The position numbers and the translations under genes are program-made. Source: Phlyctochytrium arcticum (taxonomy: Eukaryota > Chytridiomycota > Chytridiomycetes > Chytridiales > Chytridiaceae). From it: DNA of 64,000 nucleotides. The notes under the pieces are model-generated. The model did not search any database. It was not told where the DNA came from and saw nothing but the letters and a program-made list of their open reading frames with translations. Shown one piece after another: positions 1-11,539 of this stretch; within the stretch, counting starts at the first letter, position 1, and each line of letters starts with the position of its first letter. The stretch is taken from the NCBI GenBank assembly GCA_025602905.1, contig JAHLKI010000001.1:1116001-1180000 (forward strand). The letters run 5' to 3'.

Positions 1-885
1 TACTTGCCACAGCCAGTCCCATCATCGTCGCTCTCGACCGCCCTACTGGATCTCCCAACGATTAAATTAAACCCGTCAAGTGCAAGAAAGTCCCCACCAC
101 CAGTATACCGTTCTACATACCCTCATGGCTCCATAGATCGTGGTTCCCCTCTGCCCTACTATCACCATTCTCATTCGTCGAACAGAAATACCACCGCACC
201 AGTGCTTCGATCGCGTAGTTCAAGTCCAATACTTGCACTCTCCGCCCCAGGCCGGCCCACATCATTAATAGCGGTGGCGCGAAGACACTCTGTGCAGGAC
301 GAGCTATCGCGTCGTGACGCCTACTCAAACCGATACGGCCCGTATTCCCCAACTCCATCTTCCCATTTCACCTCGTACTCCAACTCCAGCCACCATAATC
401 AACACCCCAACAGCAATCATTACCATCATCCCATTCCAAACCTCAAAGCGAAACGCAAGCGTGCTTCCCCCGAGCAGTTGGCGGCGCTCAATGAAGTGTT
501 TTTCAAAACGATATTTCCATCCACCGATCTAAGAAATCAGTTGGCGCAACAGTTGGCCATGACCCCCCGCGCGGTTCAGATCTGGTTCCAGAATAAGCGG
601 CAAACATGGCGCACCAAGCAGCGGAAAGAGGGAAAGTTGGTTGATGGGGAGGGGGGGTCGCGAACGGATCCAGCCTTGCGGCGAAAAGGTCGCGCGGATG
701 CTGATGCAACGCGCGACGAGACTCCTGAGGCACAGAAACAAGAATCTATTTCAGCGGATGAGGGACAGGAAGATCACGGTAGGAGGGCGAGTCCCCCGCT
801 CCCACAGAGCTCATCTTCGTCGCATGCCAGCTATATGTCATCTAGGGGCGAATCCCCTAGGTCGTCGTCTTTCACCCACGACTAA
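1..885 (+). CDS. Homeodomain transcription factor, 5' partial
   Basis: The frame is open from the window edge to a TAA at 883-885, with no convincing ATG at the edge, so the N-terminus lies upstream. A homeodomain sits at about bases 445-633. Helix 3 carries the signature WFQNKRQ, with the invariant Trp, Phe, Asn and Arg and a Gln at position 50. The N-terminal arm is basic (KAKRKR). The flanks are Ser/Pro/His-rich and look disordered; the C-terminal tail is charged, then Ser-rich. Family knowledge: this is a sequence-specific DNA-binding regulator in the nucleus, and Gln50 proteins usually bind TAAT-type sites. It is a typical (60-residue) fungal homeodomain rather than the TALE type. The target genes cannot be read from sequence. 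Confidence 0.85.
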   Translation, partial: YLPQPVPSSSLSTALLDLPTIKLNPSSARKSPPPVYRSTYPHGSIDRGSPLPYYHHSHSSNRNTTAPVLRSRSSSPILALSAPGRPTSLIAVARRHSVQDELSRRDAYSNRYGPYSPTPSSHFTSYSNSSHHNQHPNSNHYHHPIPNLKAKRKRASPEQLAALNEVFFKTIFPSTDLRNQLAQQLAMTPRAVQIWFQNKRQTWRTKQRKEGKLVDGEGGSRTDPALRRKGRADADATRDETPEAQKQESISADEGQEDHGRRASPPLPQSSSSSHASYMSSRGESPRSSSFTHD

Positions 886-1151
886 AAGTATTGTTGTGAT
901 CTTGAGCTGTGCTTGCAGATGATTGCGCCTTCTCTAAACCTTGTAAGCGGGGTCACCAGGTGTACAGCCGGCTCGAGGTCAATTTCAAGGAGGATGTTCA
1001 CTCTCTTGTTGTAAACTTTCAACTGTTTTATGTTTTCAATGATAAATTACACGCATAAATTACATGCTCCAAAAAACAGAATGATTTGTACAATTGCAAT
1101 GTCGTGGCTCGACAGGTATGATACAAGGGGTGATTGTGAATATGTAGTAGC

Positions 1152-3161
1152 TTAGTTTGTTCGAATCCGACTCCACTCTGGCACAGGCTGCGGCTCCGCT
1201 TCAGGCTTTGACGGTAAAGGAACCGCAAACCTGCCAAATGCAGGAGAGTTCTTTTGCACTGTACTTGGGGTGATGTTTTTGGATGATCGTACACTTGGAC
1301 GTGGTGGGAAGCACTCGACACAGTGCATGCGATAGGCCCAAGATAGTGGATCAATACTACTAACAGGGAGGTGAAAGCGGCCGATAGCGTCCCTGCGCCA
1401 AGGCTTAACGACAAAGTCGCGGAGTACGCGGTTGGGTTTAGGAACCAGTGCTGGTTTTGTAAGATCATCTTGAGAGACACTTATTGAGCCATCGATGGGA
1501 TTTGCTGAATTAATGGTGTGAGCTTGGCTCTTGATAAGAGGATTTGAATAGGCACGATGAACGCGACCCGCAACTCCAAAGAGTATGTCTTCAGGTCGAC
1601 TCGAAGTTATCAGTGCACGGAGGGCTAACAAAAACTCAGTACCGCGACAATGAGGATATGTAAACCGCTTTTACCTGTACGAATCCTGCCGATAGAATAT
1701 GCTCCTTCCATTGCCTCGTTAAACTGCTTCATATTTTCGTGATGCTCGACAGGAACTAAATCCATGCGAGACATGGGTAAGACCTGCCAGATTGTTCAGA
1801 CAGGTATTGAAGGAATGGGTTGCGTGAAGATGCAAACTTACTGCGGGGGCGCAAAGACGCGCTGGAAGGGGGTGGAGGCTGGCATTAGTGATTGGTACAT
1901 ATGTGAAGGTGGATAGATGGGTGGTTTTTTTAAATAGATCAATCCATTCAATGAGTTGACCAGCCGTTGGTCCGCGGTTTGATGGGTGAACAAAGGTAAA
2001 ATCGGGACAGAGACCGTTCCTATACATATTTATGTTCCATAGCAGCCCAGTCAAGAAGCTTTCCACGTGGGGTTCATTTGTTGTCACTGCCTCATCTGGG
2101 GCACCATCTTTGGCGGCTCGCCTCTCAGCTCGAGCTATAATGGGAGCTGATTTCTTGTGAACCAATTGTGCAACATTGCGCAGGGTATCGAGGTGGATAG
2201 ATTGTGTCATCGGGCAGTAAATGTATAGGGAACCCGATCCTGGCTTGGCTGACTCATGCCAGGCGAGGTAGGCATCAAAAATCGTGTCAAACGTCGTCCA
2301 GCCTAGTTTCGGCAGATAATCGTTTCCACCGAGTATTGAAAGGAAAGCCACGTCTAGACGTAATCGCTCGTAATCTGTGTTCGGGAAAAGCCGTTGTAGC
2401 TCACGCCCCATCTTGAACATATCGAAGGTGAAGGGAGCATCTGGATTGATGATGGTAACGCGTGGAACTGGGCTTGCGAGCGCTGTTTCGACACCGATTC
2501 ATTAGAGGGATCCATGAGACGTTATAGACCTCAACTTACCTTGAATGACAATGTCGGCGTCTCCACCCACAACAGCATAATGGTCTCTCGAATTTTTGCC
2601 CCTCTCGCTGGCAATTTGCCTTGCGTGATAGAAGACCTTCACTTCACCCTCTCCCGGCACAGTAGACCCGCTAAATACAAGATCCATATTGGCCGTGATT
2701 GAATCGCCTTTGTAGGCACACGCGAATCGTTCCAAATGTTGATCAATCTCGCCCATAAACTTGCTGCCAGGAGTCAGCCGTAGGAGATCAAATCCTTCGT
2801 CCGCGCGAGCACTGCTTTTTAAGCGTCGCTGCCGTTGCGTTAACAACTTGCTCCATGGCGCAGGCCCGTCCACTGCCAAGAAAACACTTCGGGTTGGTCG
2901 AAAGGTTTTTAAAGTCGACCGCAACTTATTATCCAAAAGCTTGTAGAACTGAATATCTGTATTGGCTCTCCGAGCACATATGTAAAGAAAGTGGTTGATG
3001 TCAATCAAGACATGATCAAAAGGCCTGTCAATCGGAATATGAGCTGGAGCAGTGCATCGTCTCTGTTGGAAACTTTAAACCCACCTTGATTGGCGTCTCC
3101 CCTGCCAGAGGGCACTTGAGAACCGCTGTTCTAGCCACTTCCAGTAACCCGCAACCCCCAT
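1152..3161 (-). CDS. Compact XRN-family 5'-3' exoribonuclease-like protein
   Basis: Five exons on the minus strand: 3161-3085, 3024-2540, 2482-1842, 1783-1675 and 1624-1152. The four introns are 50-60 bases and phase is kept throughout (594 aa). The start MGVAGYWKWLEQRF matches the conserved XRN N-terminus. Catalytic-core motifs follow in order: DINHFLY, VDGPAPWSKL, PGEGEVK (the usual EGEHK with His replaced by Val), GGDADIV and LGGNDYLPKL. The acidic metal ligands therefore look present. Known family role: degradation of 5'-monophosphate RNA. Xrn1 and Rat1 are normally about 900 aa or more; here only about 190 residues follow the core, so the usual C-terminal domains are missing. It is probably a third, short XRN paralogue. 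It diverges from the Paf1 gene across 217 bases. Confidence 0.8.
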
Positions 3162-3378
3162 GCGAATTTGTTGCGGATTCTCGGAGTTCTGCTCGGAGTT
3201 TCAAGTTTGCATCTCAAATTTCAATTTACTGAAAATGGATAAATGACCCGGAGGTCGTCGCAAGTTCAGTTCATCAGTTCGCAAGGCTCTGAATTTGTAC
3301 AGAGTTTCACTGGCAGAAGGACTGGAATCAGAGCATAGACAACTGGAACAAGACCAGGGACTGGCCAAAGTTTCAGTA

Positions 3379-5042
3379 ATGTCCAAGAACCGTCCACAAG
3401 AACTTAAAAAGTGAGCTTTCGTCTTGCTCCTCCCCTTCCGATTCTGAATCTCACGCGAAGCTCTTTCTTACCAGATACGGCAACGACTGGGCATTCCGCT
3501 ACGTATACCGTAATGATCTTCCACCACTCCCCTTCCCACCCAAACTTCTCGCATACCCCTTCCCCGCCGATCGACTATACAAGTACGAACAAGACTCATT
3601 ACTGAATAAGTTCTACTTTGCGGCCTGTGGCAAGGATGATGAGTTGGGGGTTCCATGTGCTCCATTGGCAGGCGGAGAGTTGGCGGAGGAATTTTTGAAT
3701 CCGGGAGGTATGTATTCTTATCGGTTCTTTGAAAGGGAAAGAGTTGGTCGTTGATGGGCCTATGATAGTATCAAGAAAACCACAGAAATTGGACCCTGAA
3801 GACCAGTTTCTCTTGGCGAAACCGCATGCGGACCCTCCTCCTGGTTCCAAACCTACTATGGACGGAACGGCCACGCACGCACTCTCAGCTCAAAGTCCTC
3901 TTTTCCTCCGTCGTGTCCACGTCAACATGGCTGGCGAAGCCAAAACCTATGGCCGATCCGATCGTCAAGTTGCCGCGTCCTCCTCCCTCAAAGATCAAAC
4001 TCTTGCTCCACATATTCATCTCACAGCGGCGGACAAGTTACGGGCGATTGAGGCAACATTCGCGGCCGTGCAGAAAGTTTCAACTGAGTCGATTGTGCAT
4101 CCGGCCAAGAAGCCCGTCCATGCGTTGGAAATTATCCCAATTTTCCCCGATCTGAGCGGTTCTTGGCCAGATCTGGTCAATCTGAGTGTCTTTGAGGCGG
4201 ATCCACTGGAAAAGCCTGGAGTAAAGAAGAAGGTATTTAGCTTCATATGTCTGCGATTCTCATGCGAGATTGTTGACATACCAAATACAGATTGAGCCCG
4301 GATCAGACAAAGCAGTTGCTCTCGACGAAGCTCTCATGAAGCCCTTCCACAACCCCGAAACGAATGAGACTGTTCTTGGTTACTTTACTCCCTCCGAAGC
4401 AGCCCTGGCCAAAATCCGTCAGGAACGTGAAACGGGTATTTCAGCCCTCAAACCCGATGAAATTCTCGAGTATAAGCATGTGCGGGATTACCATTACGAA
4501 ACGCAGGTCAACCACATTCGACAATATGTGTTCCGGCTGGACCAGGACAATCATGGGGTGTTTTACAAGCGAATGGCAGGACGAGTCAACTTGAAGCGGA
4601 AGCGGGCCAAGGTATGTCTATGTTGTTTGACTCTGCACGTGTATGTGAATTAAAAAGTATTTTAAAGGCCCGGCATGAACAAGAAGAAGAATGGGAGCGA
4701 CCAACAGTCATCACTCTATCCCGGCGAGAATTCTCGGCCACAGAACGTCACCAGCGTCGGAAAATATGCGAAGACGACCTGGGTATCAAAGATGACGGCG
4801 ATGATGATGAGGATGCGGAGGGCGAGCAAGATCCAAGTTTTGCGGAGCGAGTGAGAATGCTGGAAGGGAGCGATGATGACGAGGATGATTTAGATGTTAC
4901 CGGGGGTAACAGGGGGGTTAAGGGGAAAATGGCAGACACAACGGCGAGTAGGAGGGATCCTGAAGCAGATATGGATTTGGATCGGGAGATAATGGCTCAG
5001 ACGGATATGGCGCTTGATTCAGACTCTTCACCCCCACCATAG
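3379..5042 (+). CDS. PAF1: Paf1, RNA polymerase II-associated factor subunit
   Basis: Five exons: 3379-3410, 3475-3707, 3769-4232, 4291-4611 and 4668-5042, giving 473 aa. Spliced exon 2 reads YRNDLPPLPFPPKLL, the hallmark of the Paf1 N-terminus. Exons 3-4 carry the conserved core (IEPGSDKAVALDEALMKPF; YVFRLDQDNHGVFYKRM). The C-terminus is very acidic, with Asp/Glu runs, as in the family. Known role: scaffold of the Paf1 complex, which couples transcription elongation to histone H2B ubiquitination and H3 methylation. For intron 2, a 28-base alternative would also restore frame, but the 61-base version ending at 3768 fits the intron size seen elsewhere, so I chose it. The start is the first ATG after the divergent promoter shared with the XRN-like gene. 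Confidence 0.88.
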
Positions 5043-5136
5043 GGCGGCATTTTAAATATATCAGGCGTGAATTTGTACAATGCTGGGTTTCGTTGTTGTG
5101 GCAGCTCTCACTCAAAGAAGCCCCAGAGCTCGCGTC

Positions 5137-5794
5137 TCATTGATCACCGGACAGATCCACCTTTTCTCCGAAAACTTTGCTCAACTCTGATTCCAATAAG
5201 TCTTCGAGGACCACCCCCGTCTTCCCGCACTTCCAATGACTTCCATCCCAATCGAATCGTTTCGGTCCACTAGAATAGGCAATTTATCAGCAATTGAATT
5301 GTCTTGACTTCCTACTAGATGTTGCACAAACCTGGTAGGCGAGCTCAACCAAATTTGCAGATTTGGCGGCTGCTTATTGACAACATAGGTGCCCTTATCA
5401 CCTAAACTTAGCGTCATGACCCCATTCGCAAAGGTGATGTCTGAATTGGCTGGCTGGTTTGCCGATGTATCGAGTAGCAACTCGAGCGCTTCGACCATGG
5501 TATCGAGAGTTGTGGATGAGAGACGGTGGTATTCCTGAGTAGTCAATTTCCTATGCAAATTATGAGAATAGGAACGCAGCAGCGGGTTGAGGCAACTTAC
5601 GTAGACGACAATGAAGGGAGGGAAGTGCTAAACGGTCTGTAAGAACGTAGGGGGGATTGGGCAGGAAGCGTGGTAGACGGGATGGGATTGTAACTTGCTG
5701 AGATCTTGAGTGTCAGATTCGCAGGGCTGGCTCGGCCACCGACACTTGCGCAAAGTCGGAGAGCATTTCTTGAGATACGGGTCGATGTTGCCAT
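5137..5794 (-). CDS. Frataxin, mitochondrial iron-sulfur assembly protein
   Basis: Three exons: 5794-5601, 5550-5332 and 5269-5137 (181 aa). The first about 65 residues are Arg/Ser/Ala-rich with almost no acids, a mitochondrial presequence. The frataxin fold follows: a first helix (LTTQEYHRLSSTTLDTMVEAL), the strand signature FANGVMTLSLGDKGTYVVNK, then [21 protein letters not shown] created by splicing exons 2 and 3. The protein ends soon after LEDLLESELSKVFGEKVDL, as expected. Known role: allosteric activator in mitochondrial Fe-S cluster assembly on the Nfs1/Isu scaffold. I took ATG 5794 as start; a frame extension upstream has no ATG. It lies on the same strand as the rhodanese gene. Confidence 0.95.
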
Positions 5795-6117
5795 GTTTGC
5801 TGCACGAGATTGTTGGGAGCTATCTGCTGGCAAACTGAAGTTATGGACAAAGGCAAGTGAAAATTGCGCGAGCCCGTTTGTTTATACTCCGCATTCTGGA
5901 AATGACACTCATCGAGAAGGATGGACAAGATATAAAACCCAAACATCAAAAATTACAATCCTTATCCGAGTTTGGCCTTACGTGATAGATAAACATGAAT
6001 GACAGAGTCTATTGCAAAACTTGGGTGTCTTTCTTTCGATAGACCGATTGGTCTTTGGGGAACTGATGAGAGCACAAAACATCAAATAAAAAGGGAAAAA
6101 ATGCAGATCAAACTTCG

Positions 6118-6784
6118 TCAAGATGGTATAGACGAGCCCTCCACTAGCCGTTTGTCTGTTCCATATTGCCCTTGCCACTCCTTAAAACCGCCTTGCAAAA
6201 CGGCAACTTTTGGGATCTCCCATTTGAACTGAACTTGTTCGGTCTTTTCAATATCCTTCAACAACTGCACAAACATAGGTGACATTTCAACCAACGAGTC
6301 GAGCACATGCTGCGCTGATTTTGGGCCGCGGATCAGTGAGAGGGTGCAATGGAAGATGAGAAGATGTGGGAGGAGGTGCGAGACAGGAACGTCGCTCACA
6401 GGATCGTTTGGAGGGACAAGATTGGAAACTAGGTCTTGGAAGGAGAAATTGGGTATGTCGGTGGATGGGATATTGATGGCGGTCTTGATGTGGAGGCGGG
6501 CGTAATCATCTGGTTCGCGAACGTCTATAATGAGGTATTCTACACTATTGGAGCGTAGATTGTCAGGTTCAGCTACAACTATCAAGCTATCCAGCAGTCT
6601 CTCACCCCGCTCGCTGCTTTGTATCGTAAAGAATATCCACTAGTCTGTCTTTGGGAAGTATCTCAAACGTTCGGCGGGTGGAATGTTGTCGGTAGCGGCA
6701 GAATTGCAGTGGTTCTCTTGATCCCGCGATTGGAACTGCATTGAGCACCGAGCGACTTGGAGCATACCGGACGAGTTTGAGCAT
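6118..6784 (-). CDS. Cdc25/Ych1-like rhodanese phosphatase (Acr2-type arsenate reductase relative)
   Basis: Two exons, 6784-6606 and 6544-6118, joined over a 61-base intron (201 aa). Splicing gives RAGVEYLIIDVREPDDYARLHIKTAINIP in two overlapping pieces: the strand and loop before a rhodanese active site. The active site is HCTLSLIRGP, the CX5R loop with the RGP extension typical of Cdc25, Ych1, Ibp1 and Acr2. Family knowledge: phosphatase or arsenate reductase using the Cys as nucleophile; which substrate applies cannot be told. The first about 35 residues (MLKLVRYAPSRSVLNAV) are basic and hydroxylated, so import into mitochondria is possible. It diverges from the histidine phosphatase gene over 214 bases. 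Confidence 0.82.
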
Positions 6785-6998
6785 TGTTGAGCGAGCCTGG
6801 GGAGTTTCTTCCAAGTGCTCTTTGTCGTCCGCCAAAGTCGAGGACAGTCGTTGGGTCGAGACGCGTCAGTACCAATCCGCGCTGATTGGCTGGAGATCCA
6901 AACGTGGCCAACCTTGATATTTGGGAGCCCGGACCCGATCCCCGTCTTAGAATCATCGCCAAATAAAGCGACATCCTTATACTCAAGTCACCCTGCCA

Positions 6999-8079
6999 AT
7001 GCCGGACTCACCGGCATTCCCACCCCTCACTCAAGCCGTCTCGACATCTTGCATCGTCAAGCGACTGTTCTTGTGCCGGCATGGCGAGACGGCCCTGAAC
7101 GCGGAGGGCCTTATGCAGGGAAGAGGCGTCGACCTCTTCCTGAATGATACTGTATGCACCTGCTTCAAGAAGGACGGTTGGATGTATAGTTGCTTACATA
7201 GCTGGTCATTAGGGCGAGCGCCAGGCGGAATATTTGCAACAGCGTTTATCCACGGAAAAGATTGACCTCTTTGTGAGCAGTAATCTCAAGGTTGGTCCAA
7301 CAATGGGCTTTTTGAATGATATGTGAGGACTAAGGACAATTTTATGATGTAGAGAGCTCGACAGACTGCGGAAATATCGCACCGATCTCATAATTCTGTT
7401 CCTTTCATCCAAGTCGAGGATCTGGCTGAGATATCGTGGGGGGACTGGGAAGGGGTCCAATTCCCTGGTTTGCGCAAGCTACTGAAAAGCTGGGAGGGTG
7501 CTGACTTTGACGCAAAGCCACCGAATGGGGAAAGTCCTCTGGAGGTCGAGAAACGGTCGGTGCCAGCGCTATTTGAGCTGTTGAAACGGAAGGAGGATCA
7601 CATTGCCATTGTTGGTGAGTAACTTTAGTGAGAGTCTCCTGATTATCACTTACCAATCCTGTATTGGGTTAACAGTCCACGGCCGTCTTCTTCGCATTAT
7701 GTTGTCTTCCATGCTTTATAAGTCCCTGGCTCATATGAGCACGTTCACCCATCACAACACCTGCATCAATGTTATTGACGTTTTAATCGAAACCGATCCG
7801 TCCCAAGGACCACCCGAAGTTGCCACATCACATTCTGAAGCCGGTGGCGATGGATTAGCCACAGACGGGATCCACAAAATGGGGCAATCCCGCAGCCTGG
7901 ATGACAACGTGGAAGTCACGGCAGAAGAAACCCGAGATGAGTCGCCAATGACCGAGACTTTGTCAAGAGACCAGCCAAGTGCTATCACAAGCATTGATCA
8001 CCCTTCAAATATGAAGTTCGTTGCGGTTGTGTTGGATAGTAGAGATCATCTTCCCAAAGAGCTCGGTGGAGGGCTATGA
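6999..8079 (+). CDS. Histidine phosphatase (phosphoglycerate mutase family)
   Basis: Four exons: 6999-7151, 7213-7290, 7353-7614 and 7676-8079 (298 aa). The catalytic RHG motif is LFLCRHGETALNAEGLMQG near residue 25. The second catalytic His is in IAIVVHGRLLRIML, created by splicing exons 3 and 4. SSNLKRARQTAE gives the phosphate-pocket arginines. This is the broad-specificity branch 1 family (fructose-2,6-bisphosphatase/GpmB-like); the substrate cannot be assigned. The last exon adds about 90 residues beyond the fold, Glu/Ser/Asp-rich and probably disordered. Introns are 61-62 bases with good GT-AG borders. Confidence 0.85.
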
Positions 8080-11000
8080 ATTTACTCTCACTTTGTATCT
8101 ATTTTCTGTCACTTTCTTATATTGCTTTTATACCATACCTAATTACGCATGATGTGGGAGAGCGTAGAGGGTTTGTTGTGCTGCGCTCATTGTATGGGCG
8201 CATATGGCTCTGGGGGTCAGTAAACCTGCGAACTATCGCCACAATGGGGTTCAGTCAAAGCGTTTTGTCAGGAGTTTTGTATTTAGGCAATTTGAGTAGT
8301 GACGGAGAGACATCAAAATGAACAAAATTCTGCTCAAACTTTAGTGGCGGGTGTAAAGGTACAGTGCATTGCAAACTTAATGGTCATGTTTGAATATGCT
8401 TTCGTAGCCTTCTCCTCAAGCTTTCGGTGGAGATAACGGCCTGCACGATTGGATGCTGAATGAAGCATTGCACAGGACCACGCTTCTGTAGCGAGCCAGT
8501 GGCTTCACCATCAGTTGTCGGGTTCCCCAATCTTGGTTTTTCCCACGCACGGACACCGAAAAGCATTGTGTTTTAAAAAATTATATATCAATGTTATGTC
8601 AGGCGGCCGAACCCACCCATCCGGAAAGCGTGTCAAGTGCTGCTCGTCAAACATAGTGAGATTTAGTCCTAGAGTCCTCCCGGCCGCGTCATATTCTCGG
8701 TTAGTTCACAATACAGTATAGTCAAATCCGGACGGCAGCAATAGCAGCGATAGGGCGCCTACCGTACTTGAGTTGACCAAAAGTTGTACCGGTCAGAGGA
8801 ATCAGCTGCAAGGTCTGTCGCGATGTCAACTTCAGCTGCTACTGCGCACATGCGCAGCACGGCGCATGGCACGCTCAGCCAAAAAAAGAAGTTGTAGCAG
8901 CGTTGCTGCAAAACGTTGGAACCAAACTTGATCTCCGCTTGTGACGGCTCGGTGCCGTTGACGTTCGTGCTTGAGTTATCCAGCGCGAGATTTTTGCATT
9001 GGAACCGAGCTTGTGATCATGGTCTTGGGGACGAAGCTGGCTGGTGAGGGATGGAATGGGATGGATAGTGATTGGCTGGCCGACTTTTGGTCGTAGCTTG
9101 GAGCGAAGGGCTAGTCTTGTTAGAGTGGAGAGGTGGATCGGCCGCTTTAAAAAAAAAAGAAATGTGGAGAATGTGAGGCCGACTCGTTTGGGGGAAGTGG
9201 TGATGGTGCTTGGCGGTCTTCCCAACTGGACTTGCTGATCAGGTCGTCGTGTAGCGTCGTGGTGAGGAGTAGTACTGCCGTGGTGAACTGTCGTTGACGC
9301 GCTGGCCGGGACTTGACGGCGGCATTGCTGACAGGTAATCAAGACATTTTGACAGGAGAAGAAATCAGGTTTTCGTCTGGGAGCAGGATACCCCAGGGCC
9401 CCAAGGTCGAGCGATGAATTTTCTTGGGGGGAGCCCGAGGGCCCTCTCTTTTATAACGAAATCCGGCGCGCAGAAAGCGCCAGTCGCGTGAGACAGCGTG
9501 AGAACTACCCACTTTAGCTGTTTTTGGGGTTGGACGTGCGCAGCCGGAAATCCTGGAGGGCCAGCGAAACTGTGATGCTTGCTCCGCCGCGAGCTTTTCC
9601 CAAAGTTCCCTTGCTCGTCGCAGTTTTGGCAGTAGAGACATTTTAATCCCTTGGTTTAGAGTACTTAGAATTTATTCACATCTACGCAAATTCGATCTCC
9701 TTACCCCGCACTCGGCGTTTTAACTGCTACAAACTTTGCTCAATCTCGCAGCAAGGGTTCTTCCTCCTAAAGCTCCCGCATGTTGAACAAATGGAACGGG
9801 GCTACCCATTATTAAGTAAGACTCGGCGAACTAAAGTAAGGTTGAAGAGAAAGATCCAGAGTGTGCGCGCACGGTCGAGGCTGTACGGGAATTGGGAATT
9901 GATTCTAGGGAAAGAAGCAGAGCTGTCATCGAAGCTTAATGGGGGCCACGATTCCAGATCTTATTCATAGTACACTCCCCAAAGCCACCGGAGTTATCTT
10001 CGAAAGTCATCCAGATATAGTTGCGCATATTTTTGGCACGATAAGTATCTGCCACAAGGCTACTCGTTATAGCTTATCTGCCACTGAGGAACTTGATGAT
10101 ATATAGTGTTTTCTCCCACATAGTATCCCGGCTTTCCGTCAACTGAGTTTGAGCAATGTGCCTACAAAATAGGTCCGTGAAGGTAACCAAGATATCGTTA
10201 ATTTGAAACATGTCAGGGAATAAAATGGGTAGAATGAGCAGCTGTTGTTAACTTACTTAGCTCAATGAGAAACCAAGAGAAAGATAAATGTAGGCAGCCA
10301 CTGTAAATCTTGATTGCCACGCGAATATACTTTCATGGCATGTGGAAACGTCCGCTCTATTTCGCATTCGGTGGATATCCCGCAAAGTCAGATTCTCTCG
10401 CTTAACTTAGGTAGTCAAATAAATCGTATGTGTGCGTGTAGCATGGCCGAATGCTTCATCTTATTACAGGGCAGAGAGGAAGAATTCTTCTAATCTACAG
10501 CTCGTACTACATGGCCATCCTGCTCTCCCCGTGGGAAAACCCCCCTCAAACTTTTTTTTCATAGTCTCTTAAACAACCGCAGTCGTGAAAGCTACCCGGT
10601 AATAGCCGTAGAAAGTGCTGCCTTGATGAATCGATTTATCTTGTCCATGAGTATATGCAACAAAGTTGGTACCAGCTAGCTAGGTAGATTCGTCCATTTT
10701 CATCATGGTTTTCGACTATGGTACAGGCTCACAGACCGGTGGGGAGGTACCTGGTTGTAGTCAGTGCGGTAAAAATCCCACTTAAACTGAATATTGGCGT
10801 CCGGGCTGCTTGTGCGATACACCAGTCCAATTGTTGAACGCTCGAAGCCTACCGTTGTCGTACAGTTACAGCCAGTACGTTCTTACTAACAGGTGTCAAT
10901 GATTCTCCAAGCCCACAGCGGTCATCCCCGGAACTGTGTGAATTTATCTTTGATATCTTCCTGATGTCTACCTCTTGTGCTCAGATAGACAACTTAATCG

Positions 11001-11539
11001 ACGCAGATCTGAAGCTGTAGGCCGGACGCGTTGAGAAGTAAGACTTGGGTTGACATACACAAACTTTTATGAGCGCAGGATATTTTCCCGTCATTATGTA
11101 CCTGAAAATCTCTATGTATATGAACTTTTTTTATATATACATCCGGGTAAAGAACGGCTCGTTCGATGGATCTTACTGAGCTCTGTATTCATTAATACGT
11201 TGATTGATTGCTCAGTTCGTTCATTCTTGGATCCAAGAAATTGAAGGAGTACGGACCTCTTAATGCTTGCTATTTTTCGCCGTCATACCGGGTCAAAGCC
11301 CCAAGGCCCTCCCCAGTACAGGAATGCTTTGGGTTAAAGAGAATCTGATCAGATTACACCTTCGGAAAAATAAAAAGTGCTCTCTGATTAAAAACGTGTC
11401 AGCAAAACTTGTGAGGTGCTTTTGCGCAGCTTTTCCACTCACATAACCGGTTTTGATACTTAAGCCATTGGCGCTAGCGTGAAGAGGACGAGTGATGTCC
11501 TACAATAATTGCGGTGCTTTCGAAAGGCGCTATTAAACT
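8080..11539. other. Long gene-poor intergenic region
   Basis: About 3.5 kb separates the histidine phosphatase and the deubiquitinase 3' end. Both strands show only short, scattered frames. The most gene-like is 9641-9339 (minus, starting MSLLPKLRRARELWEKL, 100 codons), but it has no recognisable domain and no supporting splice signals. Bases 9650-11500 are AT-richer with many stops. I see no tRNA, rRNA or intact mobile element here. Confidence 0.5.

Noticed and set aside
3708..3735. 28-base intron in Paf1
   Set aside because: It would restore phase but is far shorter than any other intron here; the 61-base alternative ending at 3768 also restores phase.
8875..9641. Two adjacent minus-strand frames (155 and 100 codons)
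   Set aside because: Composition is arbitrary (Thr/Pro/Arg-rich), no domain is visible, and no splice junction joins them convincingly.
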